A stretch of 64,000 nt of DNA from positions 186,001 to 250,000 of the forward strand of contig JAXMCW010000004.1 of the NCBI GenBank assembly GCA_046349155.1. The letters are read 5' to 3'. The position numbers and the translations under genes are program-made. This document shows positions 48,037 to 56,348 of the stretch, piece after piece. The notes beneath the pieces were generated by a model. That model was not told where the DNA came from. It made no database searches and was given only the letters and a program-made list of their open reading frames with translations. Source of the DNA: Alsobacter sp046349155 (GTDB lineage: Bacteria > Pseudomonadota > Alphaproteobacteria > Rhizobiales > Beijerinckiaceae). Positions within the stretch are counted from its first letter, which is position 1. Every line of letters starts with the position of its first letter.

Positions 48037-49044
48037 TCAGCGCGCGTAGAAGGCCGGCCTCGCGGCCGTCTCGACCGGCACCCGGCGCCCCTCGCGCAGG
48101 GAGCGGACGCCCGCCTCGGCGATGGCCGTCGCGCAGTAGCCGTCCCAGGCGTCGGCGGCCGTGCGGGGGAAGTCGCCCGACTGCACGAAGCGGACAAAGG
48201 CCTTGTTCTGCCTCCGGTAGGCTTCCGCATAACGCGGGCGCCAGTCGCGAGCATAGTCGCTGGCGTGGCGCAGGCCCGCGTCGCGCCGGCTGTAGACCGG
48301 GGCGCTCAGCGAGATGGAGCCCGTCTCGCCGACGAGCTCGCCGCGCACGTCGTAGCCATAGGCGGCGTTGTTGTTGACCTCGACATTGACGAGCTGTCCG
48401 CCCGTCATCTCCAGCACCATGAAGACGGGCCCCACCCTTTCCGTCCGGATGGCCGGTTGGAAGGCCGAGATGCCGGCGCAGTCGCAGGCCAGGACGAAGC
48501 GGGCGACGTCGAACTCGTGGGGCGCTGAATTCGTGATCGCCATGTCCGCGGTGAAGTCCGACGCAGGCGTCTCCACGTTGCGATGGAAGTTGTGCATCAA
48601 CAGCGCCCGGCCGAGCGAGCCGTCGTCGAGCGCCGCCTTCATCTCGACGTAGGACTGGTCGAAGCGCCTCATGAAGCCGAGCTGGACGAGCTTGCGGCCC
48701 GCCTTCGCCTCGGCGTCCACGACGGAAAGGCACTCCACCGAGGACTGGGACAGAGGCTTCTCGCAAAGCACGGGCTTTCCGGCGGCGAGGCAGGCGAGGG
48801 AGAGCGGCGCGTGGGTGGAATCCGGGCTCGCCACGATCACCGCGTCCACGTCGGCACGGCGGATGGCCTCGTAGGGGTCGCAGGTCGCGTCGCTCGCGCC
48901 GCACGCGTCGGCGACCGACCGCGCCCGTTCCGGCGACGCGTCGCAGACGACCTGCAGGGACGCGCCCGGACAATCCTCCGCCACGATCCGTGCGTGGTCG
49001 GCGCCCATGACGCCGGCGCCCACGACAGCGATCCTCACGCCCAT
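48037..49044 (-). CDS. Gfo/Idh/MocA-family oxidoreductase (inositol 2-dehydrogenase-like)
   Basis: A 335-residue NAD(P)-dependent dehydrogenase. Rossmann motif 'RIAVVGAGVMGADHARIV', 'DAVIVASPDSTHAPLSLACLAAGKPVLCEKPLSQ' (in pieces, with catalytic Lys in EKP). 'LGFMRRFDQSY' and 'AITNSAPHEFDVARFVL' (His-Glu-Phe-Asp) are like myo-inositol dehydrogenases. ATG 49044 follows GGAGGG. It probably oxidises a cyclitol or sugar hydroxyl. D-apiose dehydrogenase (ApsD) is in the same superfamily, but the distance to the apiose genes and the IolG-like motifs speak against it. Single gene. Confidence 0.88.
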   Translation of the reverse strand: MGVRIAVVGAGVMGADHARIVAEDCPGASLQVVCDASPERARSVADACGASDATCDPYEAIRRADVDAVIVASPDSTHAPLSLACLAAGKPVLCEKPLSQSSVECLSVVDAEAKAGRKLVQLGFMRRFDQSYVEMKAALDDGSLGRALLMHNFHRNVETPASDFTADMAITNSAPHEFDVARFVLACDCAGISAFQPAIRTERVGPVFMVLEMTGGQLVNVEVNNNAAYGYDVRGELVGETGSISLSAPVYSRRDAGLRHASDYARDWRPRYAEAYRRQNKAFVRFVQSGDFPRTAADAWDGYCATAIAEAGVRSLREGRRVPVETAARPAFYAR

Positions 49045-49456
49045 CACACCCTCCAGCCTGTCCTCGTCCGCATCCCCTGGGACCCGCACGGATGGCGGCG
49101 GCCCCCTCCTTCTATGCCACGGTTCGCGCTCCCTGCCACGGGCGGTCCTCGTCTCAGGCGCATCGTTTCGCGAGGCGGACGGCCCTGGTGGGGCCCGGTC
49201 GATGGCTGAGCAAGAGCAGGAGGCGCGCGCCCTGCGCCGTTGGCCCTGCGCTCTTGGGTAGCGAGGTCGGACATGCCCGCCCGCAACAGTGACGGACAGC
49301 AAAGCTCAAGGTCAGTCCGCTGCCGGAACGCTCGAAGAATCTGTCGTCGCGCACGCTAAAGGATGTGGAACGAACCGATCCTGAAGAGCTTGTTGTAGAA
49401 ATTCTGCCTTCTGCTAATCTTTCTCTCGCGGCGCTGTGAATGGTGAGAGTGCGCCA
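49045..49456. other. Intergenic region, less GC-rich toward its right end
   Basis: A 412-base stretch between two divergent genes. Bases 49370-49430 are noticeably richer in A and T than the surroundings ('GTTGTAGAAATTCTG'-like) and probably hold the promoter of the DUF2493 gene. No other feature is supported. Confidence 0.35.
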
Positions 49457-49894
49457 ATGGAGAGGGGTCACGGACTCCGGCTATTTGTCTGCGGCGGACA
49501 TGACGTCCGCAACGCCGCCCTCGTAAAAAATGTGCTCGGGGCGGTGCGTGACAAGGGCGGCGTCTCGTTCATCGTCGAAAGTGGCGACCGGGCGGGAACG
49601 ATTGCTCGCGAATGGGCCCATGACAGGGCGATATCTGTCCTCACGATCTTCGGATCCGAAGAGGACTGGGTGACCTCGACGTTGAAGAGCACGCGCGTGG
49701 TCCAGGAAGGACGACCCGACCTCGCCATCAGCTTCGACAGGTCTCACAGGTCGCTGTTCTACATAGAGACGATGGCGGAGAAGGGCGTGAAGACTTACGT
49801 CGTTCCCGATCAGGCCTGTCGACGCCTGTCCCTGGACTACGAGACGACGAAGGACGTGCGTCTGCCGGACCAGAGCCTTTTTCGACCGGTCTGA
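49457..49894 (+). CDS. DUF2493-like (SLOG-superfamily) small protein
   Basis: A 145-residue protein with the Rossmann-like SLOG pattern: 'LRLFVCGGHDVRN' at the start (the CGGRD motif of DUF2493, with His for Arg), 'GVSFIVESGDRAGTIAREWAHDRAISVLTIF' in pieces (the GxxxGaD...A..W segment, with Ser-Gly-Asp), and a C-terminal half mentioning 'PDLAISFDRS' and 'KGVKTYVV'. SLOG domains bind nucleotides or nucleotide-derived ligands and occur in mobile or defence contexts. It is bounded by two palindromic repeats together with the Gfo/Idh gene. Its lower GC upstream may point to acquisition. Function unknown. Confidence 0.65.
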   Translation: MERGHGLRLFVCGGHDVRNAALVKNVLGAVRDKGGVSFIVESGDRAGTIAREWAHDRAISVLTIFGSEEDWVTSTLKSTRVVQEGRPDLAISFDRSHRSLFYIETMAEKGVKTYVVPDQACRRLSLDYETTKDVRLPDQSLFRPV

Positions 49895-49895
49895 A

Positions 49896-49979
49896 CGTCA
49901 TTGCGAGGAGCGCAGCGACGAAGCCCTCCGGAGTACGCCCGGCGGAAGGCCGGATTGCGTCGCATCGCTCGCATTGACG
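49896..49979. repeat. Interspersed palindromic repeat, copy 2
   Basis: Begins CGTCATTGCGAGGAGCG two bases after the DUF2493 stop and ends CGCTCGCATTGACG, an imperfect inverted repeat of the start. Shares TCATTGCGAG and the GACGAAGC/CCGGA words with copy 1. Could serve as a terminator-like hairpin for the DUF2493 gene. Confidence 0.7.
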
Positions 49980-50052
49980 GCGAGGGTGCCAGGTGGGCAG
50001 AGGCGCTGGGGGACCCTCGTCGCGGCCCAGGCGCGGGCTCCCCGCGGACCGG

Positions 50053-50808
50053 TCAGGCCGCCTCGACGGCGCCGCCCAGGAACAGGCTGCCGACCCGGGG
50101 GTCGCGCAGCAGGTCGCCGGCCGAGCCCGTCATGCGGGTGCGCCCCTGCTCCAGGACGAGGCCGTCGTCGGAGATCTCGAGCGCACTCCTTGCGTTCTGC
50201 TCGACCATGAGCACGGAGACGCCGTGATCCCGCAGGTCCCGGAGGATTGCGAAGGTCTCCTGCACCATGAGGGGGGACAGGCCGATCGAGGGTTCGTCGA
50301 TGAGCAGGAGCTTGGGCTCGAGCAGGAGGGCGCGCGCGATCTCCAGAAGTTTCTGCTCGCCTCCCGAGAGCGTCGAGGCCTGTTGGCCCGCCTTGCGGCG
50401 GAGCACGGGAAACCGGTCCATCGCCGCCTCCATGCGCCGGCCCACGTCCACTCCCGCCGGCGCCGAGATGCCGCCGAGCTCGAGGTTGTGGCGCACGCTG
50501 AGCTCGGGAAAGATGTTGCGGCCCTGCGGCACGTAGCAGATCCCGCGGCCCAGCAGCGCGCGCGGCTCGGCATTGGTCACGTCCGACCCGTCAAAGCTCA
50601 CGCGGCCGGCGCGGATCTTCAGCATGCCGAAGATCGCCTTGAAGACCGTCGACTTGCCCGCTCCGTTCGGCCCGATCACCGTCGTGATCGCCGCCCGGCG
50701 CACGTCGAAGGTCGTGCCGTTGAGGATGGTCATGGCGCCGTAGCCGGCGACCACGTCCGTCAGGGAGAGGATGGGCGCGTGCTGCGCCGTCGCTGCGTCA
50801 GTGCCCAA
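50053..50808 (-). CDS. Branched-chain-type ABC transporter ATP-binding protein LivF-like
   Basis: A 251-residue ATPase: Walker A 'GPNGAGKST', Q-loop 'VPQGRNIFPELSV' (the LivF-type sequence), signature 'LSGGEQKLLEIARAL', Walker B 'LLLIDEPSIGLSP', H-loop 'VEQN' in place of His, usual for LivF. Overlaps livG by 11 bases. Works with LivG to energise uptake. Last gene of the importer, followed by the palindromic repeat region. Confidence 0.93.
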   Translation of the reverse strand: MGTDAATAQHAPILSLTDVVAGYGAMTILNGTTFDVRRAAITTVIGPNGAGKSTVFKAIFGMLKIRAGRVSFDGSDVTNAEPRALLGRGICYVPQGRNIFPELSVRHNLELGGISAPAGVDVGRRMEAAMDRFPVLRRKAGQQASTLSGGEQKLLEIARALLLEPKLLLIDEPSIGLSPLMVQETFAILRDLRDHGVSVLMVEQNARSALEISDDGLVLEQGRTRMTGSAGDLLRDPRVGSLFLGGAVEAA

Positions 50809-51541
50809 GGTAGGCCTCGATCACGTCGGGGTTGCTGCGCACGGAGGCCGGATCGCCCTCGGCGATGATCCTCCCCTGGGCCAGCACGATGATGCGGGTG
50901 CACAGGGACATCACGAACTCCATGTTGTGCTCGATCACGACGAAGGTGGCGCGCTGTTCGGCGTTGATAGCGCGCAGCCGCTCCTTGAGGTGGCCCAGCA
51001 TCGTCAGGTTGACGCCGCCCGCCGGCTCGTCGAGCAGCACGAGCCGCGGCCCGGCCATGAAGGCCATGGCGGCGTCCAGAAGCTTCTGCTGCCCGTAGCT
51101 GAGACCGCCCGCCTTCTCCCCGGCCACGTGGGAGAGGCGGAAGAACTCGATCATGCGGTCGGCGGCGCCCGTCAGGCCCGCATCGCGCCGGCCGAACAGG
51201 CGGGACAGCATGGTGCCCTGGTGTTCCTGACCCGCGAGGATCAGGTTGTCGCGCACCGAGAGCTCTGGGAAGACCTGCAGCAGCTGGAAGGTGCGGCTGA
51301 CGCCCATGCGGTTGAGGTCGCAGGGCCTCAGGCCCGTGACGGGCCTGCCGTCGACGCGGACCTCGCCGCTGCTGGGCGCGAGCTGGCCCAGGACGCAGTT
51401 GAACAGAGTCGACTTGCCGGAGCCGTTCGGCCCGATGATGCCGAGGATCTCGCCTTCAGCGACGCTGAAGGACACGTCGTCGACGGCGGTGATGCCTCCG
51501 AAGCGCTTGGTGACTCCCATGACCTCGAGGACGTCGCTCAT
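50798..51541 (-). CDS. Branched-chain-type ABC transporter ATP-binding protein LivG-like
   Basis: A 247-residue ATPase: Walker A 'GPNGSGKSTLFNC', Q-loop 'SRTFQLLQVFPELSV', signature 'LSYGQQKLLDAAMAF' (LSYG as in LivG), Walker B 'LVLLDEPAGGVNL', H-loop 'VIEHNMEFVM'. Four-base overlap with the LivM-like gene. In this operon the importer most likely serves an aromatic or hydroaromatic acid, as HAAT importers often do next to ring-cleavage genes. Confidence 0.93.
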   Translation of the reverse strand: MSDVLEVMGVTKRFGGITAVDDVSFSVAEGEILGIIGPNGSGKSTLFNCVLGQLAPSSGEVRVDGRPVTGLRPCDLNRMGVSRTFQLLQVFPELSVRDNLILAGQEHQGTMLSRLFGRRDAGLTGAADRMIEFFRLSHVAGEKAGGLSYGQQKLLDAAMAFMAGPRLVLLDEPAGGVNLTMLGHLKERLRAINAEQRATFVVIEHNMEFVMSLCTRIIVLAQGRIIAEGDPASVRSNPDVIEAYLGH

Positions 51542-52539
51542 GGCTGCGTCTCCGCGATCGCGGCTGCGGCGGGCGTTGGCGCGGGCGCGGCGCGCGGGCG
51601 CCACAGGCCGTCGGCGAGGCCCACGAGGCCCTTCGGCGCGAAGGCGAGCAGCACCATGACGATCAGGGCGTAGGCCATGAGATAGTAGCCCTCCGCGAAG
51701 CGCAGCCATTCCGGCAGGAGGACGGAGACCAGCGCGCCGATGAAGGGCCCGGCGAAGTATCCGGCGCCGCCCACGATCACCATCAGGAGTATGCTGAGGG
51801 ACAGGCCGAGCGCGAAGGCGCTGGGTTCGATGAACTGGACGAGCGGCGCATAGAGCGCCCCGGAGAGCCCGCCCAGGCCCGATCCGATGGCGAAGGCGAG
51901 CAGCGTGTAGCGCCGCGTGTCCACCCCGAGGGAGAGCGCCCGGAGCGGGTTCTCCCGCAGGGCGGTGAAGGCGCGGCCCCAGGGCGAGCGCACCATCCAC
52001 CACACGCCTGCACTGACTGCCGCGAGGATGCCGAGCGAGAGGAAGTAGAAGTCCGGCGCTCGGCGCGTGGCCCAGCCCAGGATGGTCGGTCGCGCCACCT
52101 GAAGGCCGTAGATCCCCCCGGTCAGCCACTGCTCGTTGCGCATCACGAGGAAGGCCAGGGTCGAGAAGGCCAGCGTGACGAAGGCGAGGTAGTGGTGCTG
52201 CACCCGCAGGGCCGGGTAGCCCAGCAGCCAGCCCACCGCGAAGCACAGCAGGCCCGCGGCGACGAAGGTGAGGAGGAAGGGCCAGCCCTGCGGCAGCAGC
52301 AGCGCCGTCGTATAGGCCCCGATGCCGACGAAGGCGGCCTGGGCCAGCGAGACCTGGCCGGCATAGCCGAGCGTCAGGTTAAGCCCGATGGCCGCGATGC
52401 TCATGACGGCCCAGAGGCTGAGGATGTAAAGCCCGTAGGGCTTGAGCAGCCAGGGCGCGGCGATCAGGCCGGCGCAGGCGACGGCCAGCAGGGTGGGCGG
52501 CAGCAGCCCGCGCAGGCCCGGGGAGGAGCGCGTCGTCAT
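51538..52539 (-). CDS. Branched-chain-type ABC transporter permease LivM-like
   Basis: A 333-residue permease with about ten helices. 'LTLGYAGQVSLAQAAFVGIGAYTTALL' (in pieces, around 55-80) is the LivM signature, and 'SLGLSLSILLMVIVGGAGYFAGPFIGALV' follows in pieces near the C-terminus. A long hydrophilic tail rich in Ala and Pro ends the protein. Overlaps both neighbouring genes by four bases, coupling translation. Confidence 0.93.
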   Translation of the reverse strand: MTTRSSPGLRGLLPPTLLAVACAGLIAAPWLLKPYGLYILSLWAVMSIAAIGLNLTLGYAGQVSLAQAAFVGIGAYTTALLLPQGWPFLLTFVAAGLLCFAVGWLLGYPALRVQHHYLAFVTLAFSTLAFLVMRNEQWLTGGIYGLQVARPTILGWATRRAPDFYFLSLGILAAVSAGVWWMVRSPWGRAFTALRENPLRALSLGVDTRRYTLLAFAIGSGLGGLSGALYAPLVQFIEPSAFALGLSLSILLMVIVGGAGYFAGPFIGALVSVLLPEWLRFAEGYYLMAYALIVMVLLAFAPKGLVGLADGLWRPRAAPAPTPAAAAIAETQP

Positions 52540-53414
52540 ACGGTCCGCTCCTCGGCGCGCCCGAGCAGGCCCTGCGGCCGGAACAGGATCATGGCGATCA
52601 GGACGAAGAGCGGCAGCGCGCCGCGGTACTGCGCGGAGATGTAGGCGGCGCTGAGATTGTCGATGACGCCCAGCAGCAGGCCGCCGGCGATGGCGCCCCG
52701 CACCTGGTTGAAGCCGCCGACGATGGCTGCGATGAAGGCCGCGAGCCCCAGCGACTCGCCATTGGTGAACTTGGCGAGGTAGATCGGGCTGATCAGGATC
52801 GAGGCGATCGCCACGAGCACGCCGTTGATCACGAAGGTCAGCAGGATCATGCGCTCGACGCGGATGCCGAGGATGCGCGCCACCGTCCGGTTCTGCGCCG
52901 TCGCCTGCATGGCCCGGCCGAGCCGCGTCCCGTTGAGCATGACCTGCAGACCCGCCACGGTGGCCACCGCCACCGCGAGGATCACGAGGCTCTGCACCGA
53001 CACGGGCATGCCGAGGATGCTCACGTCCCCCGCCTCGACCAGCGCGGGGAAGGGCTGAGCCTGGGCGCTGTAGAACTCCTTGACCGCCTCCTTCATGAAG
53101 ATGGAGAGGGCGATCGTGGAGATCACCAGCGGCAGCACGCCGTGCCGCAGCATGGGGTCGACGACGACCCGCTTGAACAGCAGGCCGAGCACGACGACGG
53201 AGGCGAGCAGCCCGACGAGGCAGGCCGGCCAGAAGCCGAGGCCGCCGAGCTTCATGGCCGCCAGCACGAAGAAGGCCGGCACCATGACGAACTCGCCCTG
53301 GGCGAAGTTGATGGTCTGCGACGTCTGCCAGAGCAGCATGAAGCCGACCGCCACGAGGGCGTAGATCGCCCCGGTGGCGAGGCCCGAGACGACGAGCTGG
53401 ATGAACGACGACAT
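52536..53414 (-). CDS. Branched-chain-type ABC transporter permease LivH-like
   Basis: A 292-residue permease. 'QLVVSGLATGAIYALVAVGF' and 'QTINFAQGEFVMVPAFF' near the N-terminus are LivH hallmarks. The coupling segment 'AQNRTVARILGIRVERM' and 'FIAAIVGGFNQVRGAIAGG' are conserved. Begins 60 bases after the binding-protein gene, with the hairpin at 53435-53468 between them. Confidence 0.93.
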   Translation of the reverse strand: MSSFIQLVVSGLATGAIYALVAVGFMLLWQTSQTINFAQGEFVMVPAFFVLAAMKLGGLGFWPACLVGLLASVVVLGLLFKRVVVDPMLRHGVLPLVISTIALSIFMKEAVKEFYSAQAQPFPALVEAGDVSILGMPVSVQSLVILAVAVATVAGLQVMLNGTRLGRAMQATAQNRTVARILGIRVERMILLTFVINGVLVAIASILISPIYLAKFTNGESLGLAAFIAAIVGGFNQVRGAIAGGLLLGVIDNLSAAYISAQYRGALPLFVLIAMILFRPQGLLGRAEERTV

Positions 53415-53434
53415 GGGGGACCCCTCCTCCTGGC

Positions 53435-53468
53435 GCCGGGCGGGGGACCGATCGGCGCCCCGCCCGGC
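53435..53468 (-). other. 11-bp GC-rich hairpin after the binding-protein gene
   Basis: On the plus strand GCCGGGCGGGG (53435-53445) and CCCCGCCCGGC (53458-53468) pair perfectly with a 12-base loop. On the minus-strand mRNA it lies directly after the binding-protein stop and before the LivH-like gene. No U-tract. Confidence 0.6.
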
Positions 53469-53474
53469 CGCCCG

Positions 53475-54620
53475 TCAATTGCCGAGCTTGGGCAGCACCT
53501 CGACGATCTTCTGCTTGCCGCCCACGACCTCGGCCAGGAAACTCGCGCGGTCGATGTCGCCATTCTTGTCCCATGTGGCTTCCATCAGGATGCCCGGCGC
53601 CGCGTCCGGCTTCAGCGTCAGGCCCTTGACGGCCTGCCCGAAGGCCTGGCGGTCGAACTTGCCGTTCTTCTCGGTGACGTACTTCACGAGGTAGACGGCC
53701 GTGTATCCCTTGATGCCGTTGTGGTCGGGGATGTACTGGAAGCGCTTCTCGAACTTCTGCCTGAACTCCTGGATGGCGGGAATGGGCGCATCCGCGGTCA
53801 GGCCGACATGGCCGCGCACGCCGTTGGCGGCATCGCCCGCAAGCTCGATCACCTTCTGGCTGAGCAACGTGGTCTCGCCGATCAGGGGCGCCTGGATGCC
53901 TTGCTTGCGCGCCTCGCGCAGGAAGCGGGCGTTCTCCTCCTCGTTGGCGTAGACGAAGACCGCGTCGGCATTGGCGTTCTTGATCTTCACCACGTCGGCC
54001 GCGAAGTCGGCCTGGCCCTGCTCGACGGACACGTCGGCCACGACCTTGATGCCGCGCGCCGCCATCTCCTTCATGATGCTGTCGCGGCCGCCCTTGCCGA
54101 AGTCGTTGTTGACCCACAGCACCGCGATCGTCTTGGCCTTGAGCCCGTCCCGGATGTAGTTGGCGATCTTGGGCATGCTGAACTGCTGGCCGAAGGCCGT
54201 GCGGATGATCCAGGGATTGCCCTGCTGGGTGATGTCGGCCGCCTCGGCGCCGACGATCTGCGGCGTCTCGGCCTGCTGGGTCAGCACCATGTTGGCCTTC
54301 ACCGAGCCCGAGTAGATCGGCCCCAGCACCACGTAGGGCTCGTTGTCGAGGACCTTCTGGATCTGGGCGCGGGAGATGCCGGGGTTGCTCTGCGTGTCGA
54401 GGTGCTCGGTCTTGATCTGCTTGCCGAGGATGCCGCCGGCCGCGTTGATCTCCTCGATGGCCAGCGTCACGCCGTCACGCCAGTTCGTGCCCGACACGGC
54501 GCCGGGGCCGGAGAGCTCGATCACGTCGGGGATGTAGACCGTGTCGGCCGCCGCTGCCGTCCCGGCGGCGAGGAGTGCGGCGAGGCACGCGGTGCCCGCG
54601 AGGATGTGACGTCTGTTCAT
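53475..54620 (-). CDS. Branched-chain-type ABC transporter substrate-binding protein (Peripla_BP_6)
   Basis: A 381-residue periplasmic protein with signal peptide (cleavage after 'TAAAA', about residue 25). Mature start 'DTVYIPDVIELSGPGAVSG' and 'GVTLAIEEINAAGGILGKQI' are HAAT features. 'SDPYV'-type segment reads 'NEPYVVLGPIYSGSV'; 'GLKAKTIAVLWVNNDFGKGGRD' in pieces is the second-lobe motif. GGGAGGG precedes the ATG. The binding pocket residues differ from LivK; with ring-cleavage genes next to it the ligand could be protocatechuate, gallate, quinate or a similar acid. First gene of the importer; the lactonase gene ends upstream of it on the same strand. Confidence 0.92.
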   Translation of the reverse strand: MNRRHILAGTACLAALLAAGTAAAADTVYIPDVIELSGPGAVSGTNWRDGVTLAIEEINAAGGILGKQIKTEHLDTQSNPGISRAQIQKVLDNEPYVVLGPIYSGSVKANMVLTQQAETPQIVGAEAADITQQGNPWIIRTAFGQQFSMPKIANYIRDGLKAKTIAVLWVNNDFGKGGRDSIMKEMAARGIKVVADVSVEQGQADFAADVVKIKNANADAVFVYANEEENARFLREARKQGIQAPLIGETTLLSQKVIELAGDAANGVRGHVGLTADAPIPAIQEFRQKFEKRFQYIPDHNGIKGYTAVYLVKYVTEKNGKFDRQAFGQAVKGLTLKPDAAPGILMEATWDKNGDIDRASFLAEVVGGKQKIVEVLPKLGN

Positions 54621-54646
54621 GCTTCCCTCCCTGTCATGTCCGGCCG

Positions 54647-55465
54647 TCACGCGTAGAGGGCGGCCGGGTTCTCGTTGAACACTTGTTGCGGGTCGACGCC
54701 CGCGGCGTGGATCCAGTCCCGCGCCGTACCCGCCAGCGCGCCGAGACCCGGCGCGTCGGCGGCTCCGACATGGGGCCAGTTGCTGGCGAAGAGCACGCGG
54801 TCCGGCGCGGCGCGGACGAGCGCGCGGGCGAACGGGGCCACGTCCTCCCAGGGCCATGAGCGGCCGGAGGCCTGGTAGGGCGCGGAGAGCTTAACCCAGA
54901 CCCGTCGCTCCGCCATCGCCCGAAGCAGCACGGTGAAACGCGGGTCGGAGGGGTCGGCGAGGCCCCGGGGCGGCTTGCCGAGATGGTCGAGGACCACCGG
55001 CACCGGAAGGGCGTCGAGCACCTGCGGCAGCACGCCCGGCGCTGTCGCATCGAGGAACGCGGCCACGTGCCAGCCCAGATCGCGCAGCGCGCCGACATGG
55101 CCGCGCAGGGACGCGAGTCCGTTGCCGCCCGCGCTCAAGAGATTGAGCCGCAATCCGCGCACGCCGCGCTCGTGCAGGGCCTGCAGGTCGGCCCGCGACC
55201 AATCGGGATCCGGCGCGACCACGCCGCGGTCCCGTCCGCCGGAGGCGTCGAGCGCGTCGAGGAGGGCCCGGTTGTCGGCGCCGTAGATGCTCGGCTGGAC
55301 GAGGACGCAGCGCCCCAGGCCCACGCGCGACGCCTCGGACCTGTATTCCGCGATGTCGGTCGCCGGCGGGTCGTAGCCCCGCACGGCCTGCACGGGATAG
55401 CGGTCCTCCGGCCCGAAAGCGTGGACATGCGTGTCCCAGGCCGGGATCGTGCGGTCGGCCGCCAC
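54647..55465 (-). CDS. Amidohydrolase_2-family lactonase, 2-pyrone-4,6-dicarboxylate hydrolase-like
   Basis: A 272-residue TIM-barrel hydrolase. 'AWDTHVHAFGPEDRYPV' (9-25) is the LigI-type opening with the HxH pair, 'VLDHLGKP' carries the later barrel His, and 'VLFASNWPHVG' the final metal or acid motif (Asn for the usual Asp of 'GTDWPH', a notable change). LigI opens 2-pyrone-4,6-dicarboxylate to 4-oxalomesaconate, which LigJ then hydrates; a LigJ-like enzyme is encoded at 59636. GTG start after GGAGCC. One base from the AroE-like stop, so cotranscribed with it. Confidence 0.78.
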   Translation of the reverse strand: MAADRTIPAWDTHVHAFGPEDRYPVQAVRGYDPPATDIAEYRSEASRVGLGRCVLVQPSIYGADNRALLDALDASGGRDRGVVAPDPDWSRADLQALHERGVRGLRLNLLSAGGNGLASLRGHVGALRDLGWHVAAFLDATAPGVLPQVLDALPVPVVLDHLGKPPRGLADPSDPRFTVLLRAMAERRVWVKLSAPYQASGRSWPWEDVAPFARALVRAAPDRVLFASNWPHVGAADAPGLGALAGTARDWIHAAGVDPQQVFNENPAALYA

Positions 55466-55466
55466 G

Positions 55467-56321
55467 TCAGGCTCCGGGCGTCTTGGCGCGGATGTCGTCC
55501 TCGATGAGCCGGCGAAGCTCGGCGGTGACGCTCGGGCGCACGCCGAACCAGTGCTCGAAGCCGGCGACGGCCTGGTGCAGCAGCATGCCCAGCCCGTCGA
55601 CCGTCCTGTGGCCCCGCTCCCTGGCGGCTCTCAGGATGCCGGTCTCCAGGGGCACGTACACGACGTCGTGCACCACCGCGCCCGCCTTGAGGCCCGAGAG
55701 GTCGATGTCCAACGGCGGCTTGCCCAGCATGCCCAGGGAGGTCGTGTTGACCAGCAGGTCCGCCTGCGGCAGCAGCGCCGGCAAGTCGTCCCAGCCATGG
55801 GCGGAGACACGAGCCCCGAAATGGGCCGCGAGCTCCTGCGCGTGCGCCAGCGTCCGGTTCACGAGATGCACCGCGAAGCCGCGCTCCAAGAGGCCATAGG
55901 TCGCGGCCCTCGCCGCGCCTCCTGCGCCCAGCACCACCGCCGTCCGGCCGCCGGCGTCCCAGCCGGGCGCGCGGTCGTCAAGGTTGCCGAGAAAGCCGAT
56001 CACGTCGGTATTGCCCCCGACGAAGCGGCCGTCCTCCAGCCAGATCGTGTTGATCGCGCCGATGGCCTTCGCGGCGTCGTCGATGCGCGACACGAAGGGG
56101 ATGGCCGCCGTCTTGTGCGGCACGGTGATGTTGCCGCCCACGTAGCCCTTGTCGCGCAGTCCCGCGAAGAAGGCCGGGAGCGCCTCCGGCGGCACGTCGC
56201 AGCGGTCATAGGCTCCGGCGATGCCCAGCGTCTCCAGCCAGTAGCCGTGCAGCATGGGAGAGCGCGAATGGGCGATCGGATGGCCCATGACGAAGGCGCG
56301 GGGGTCGGAGGCGTGAGGCAT
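55467..56321 (-). CDS. Shikimate/quinate dehydrogenase family protein (AroE paralogue)
   Basis: A 284-residue NAD(P)-dependent dehydrogenase. The substrate Ser pair is in 'GHPIAHSRSPMLHG' (13-26), catalytic Lys70 in 'GNITVPHK' and Asp106 in 'GGNTDVIGF'. 'VVLGAGGAARAATYGL' binds the nucleotide, with 'VNRTLAHAQEL' (Asn-Arg-Thr, an NADP-type pattern) next. 'DVVYVPLETGIL' and 'GLGMLLHQAVAGFE' complete the family. Position in an aromatic-catabolism operon suggests degradation of shikimate or quinate rather than aromatic amino-acid synthesis. No dehydroshikimate dehydratase is visible in the window. Confidence 0.88.
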   Translation of the reverse strand: MPHASDPRAFVMGHPIAHSRSPMLHGYWLETLGIAGAYDRCDVPPEALPAFFAGLRDKGYVGGNITVPHKTAAIPFVSRIDDAAKAIGAINTIWLEDGRFVGGNTDVIGFLGNLDDRAPGWDAGGRTAVVLGAGGAARAATYGLLERGFAVHLVNRTLAHAQELAAHFGARVSAHGWDDLPALLPQADLLVNTTSLGMLGKPPLDIDLSGLKAGAVVHDVVYVPLETGILRAARERGHRTVDGLGMLLHQAVAGFEHWFGVRPSVTAELRRLIEDDIRAKTPGA

Positions 56322-56348
56322 CGTGGTCGTGATCCTGCAGGCGGAGCG

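Noticed and set aside
48037..49044. Gfo/Idh/MocA protein as the missing D-apiose dehydrogenase
   Set aside because: Same superfamily as ApsD, but 27 kb from the apiose genes, no shared operator, and its motifs look like inositol 2-dehydrogenase.
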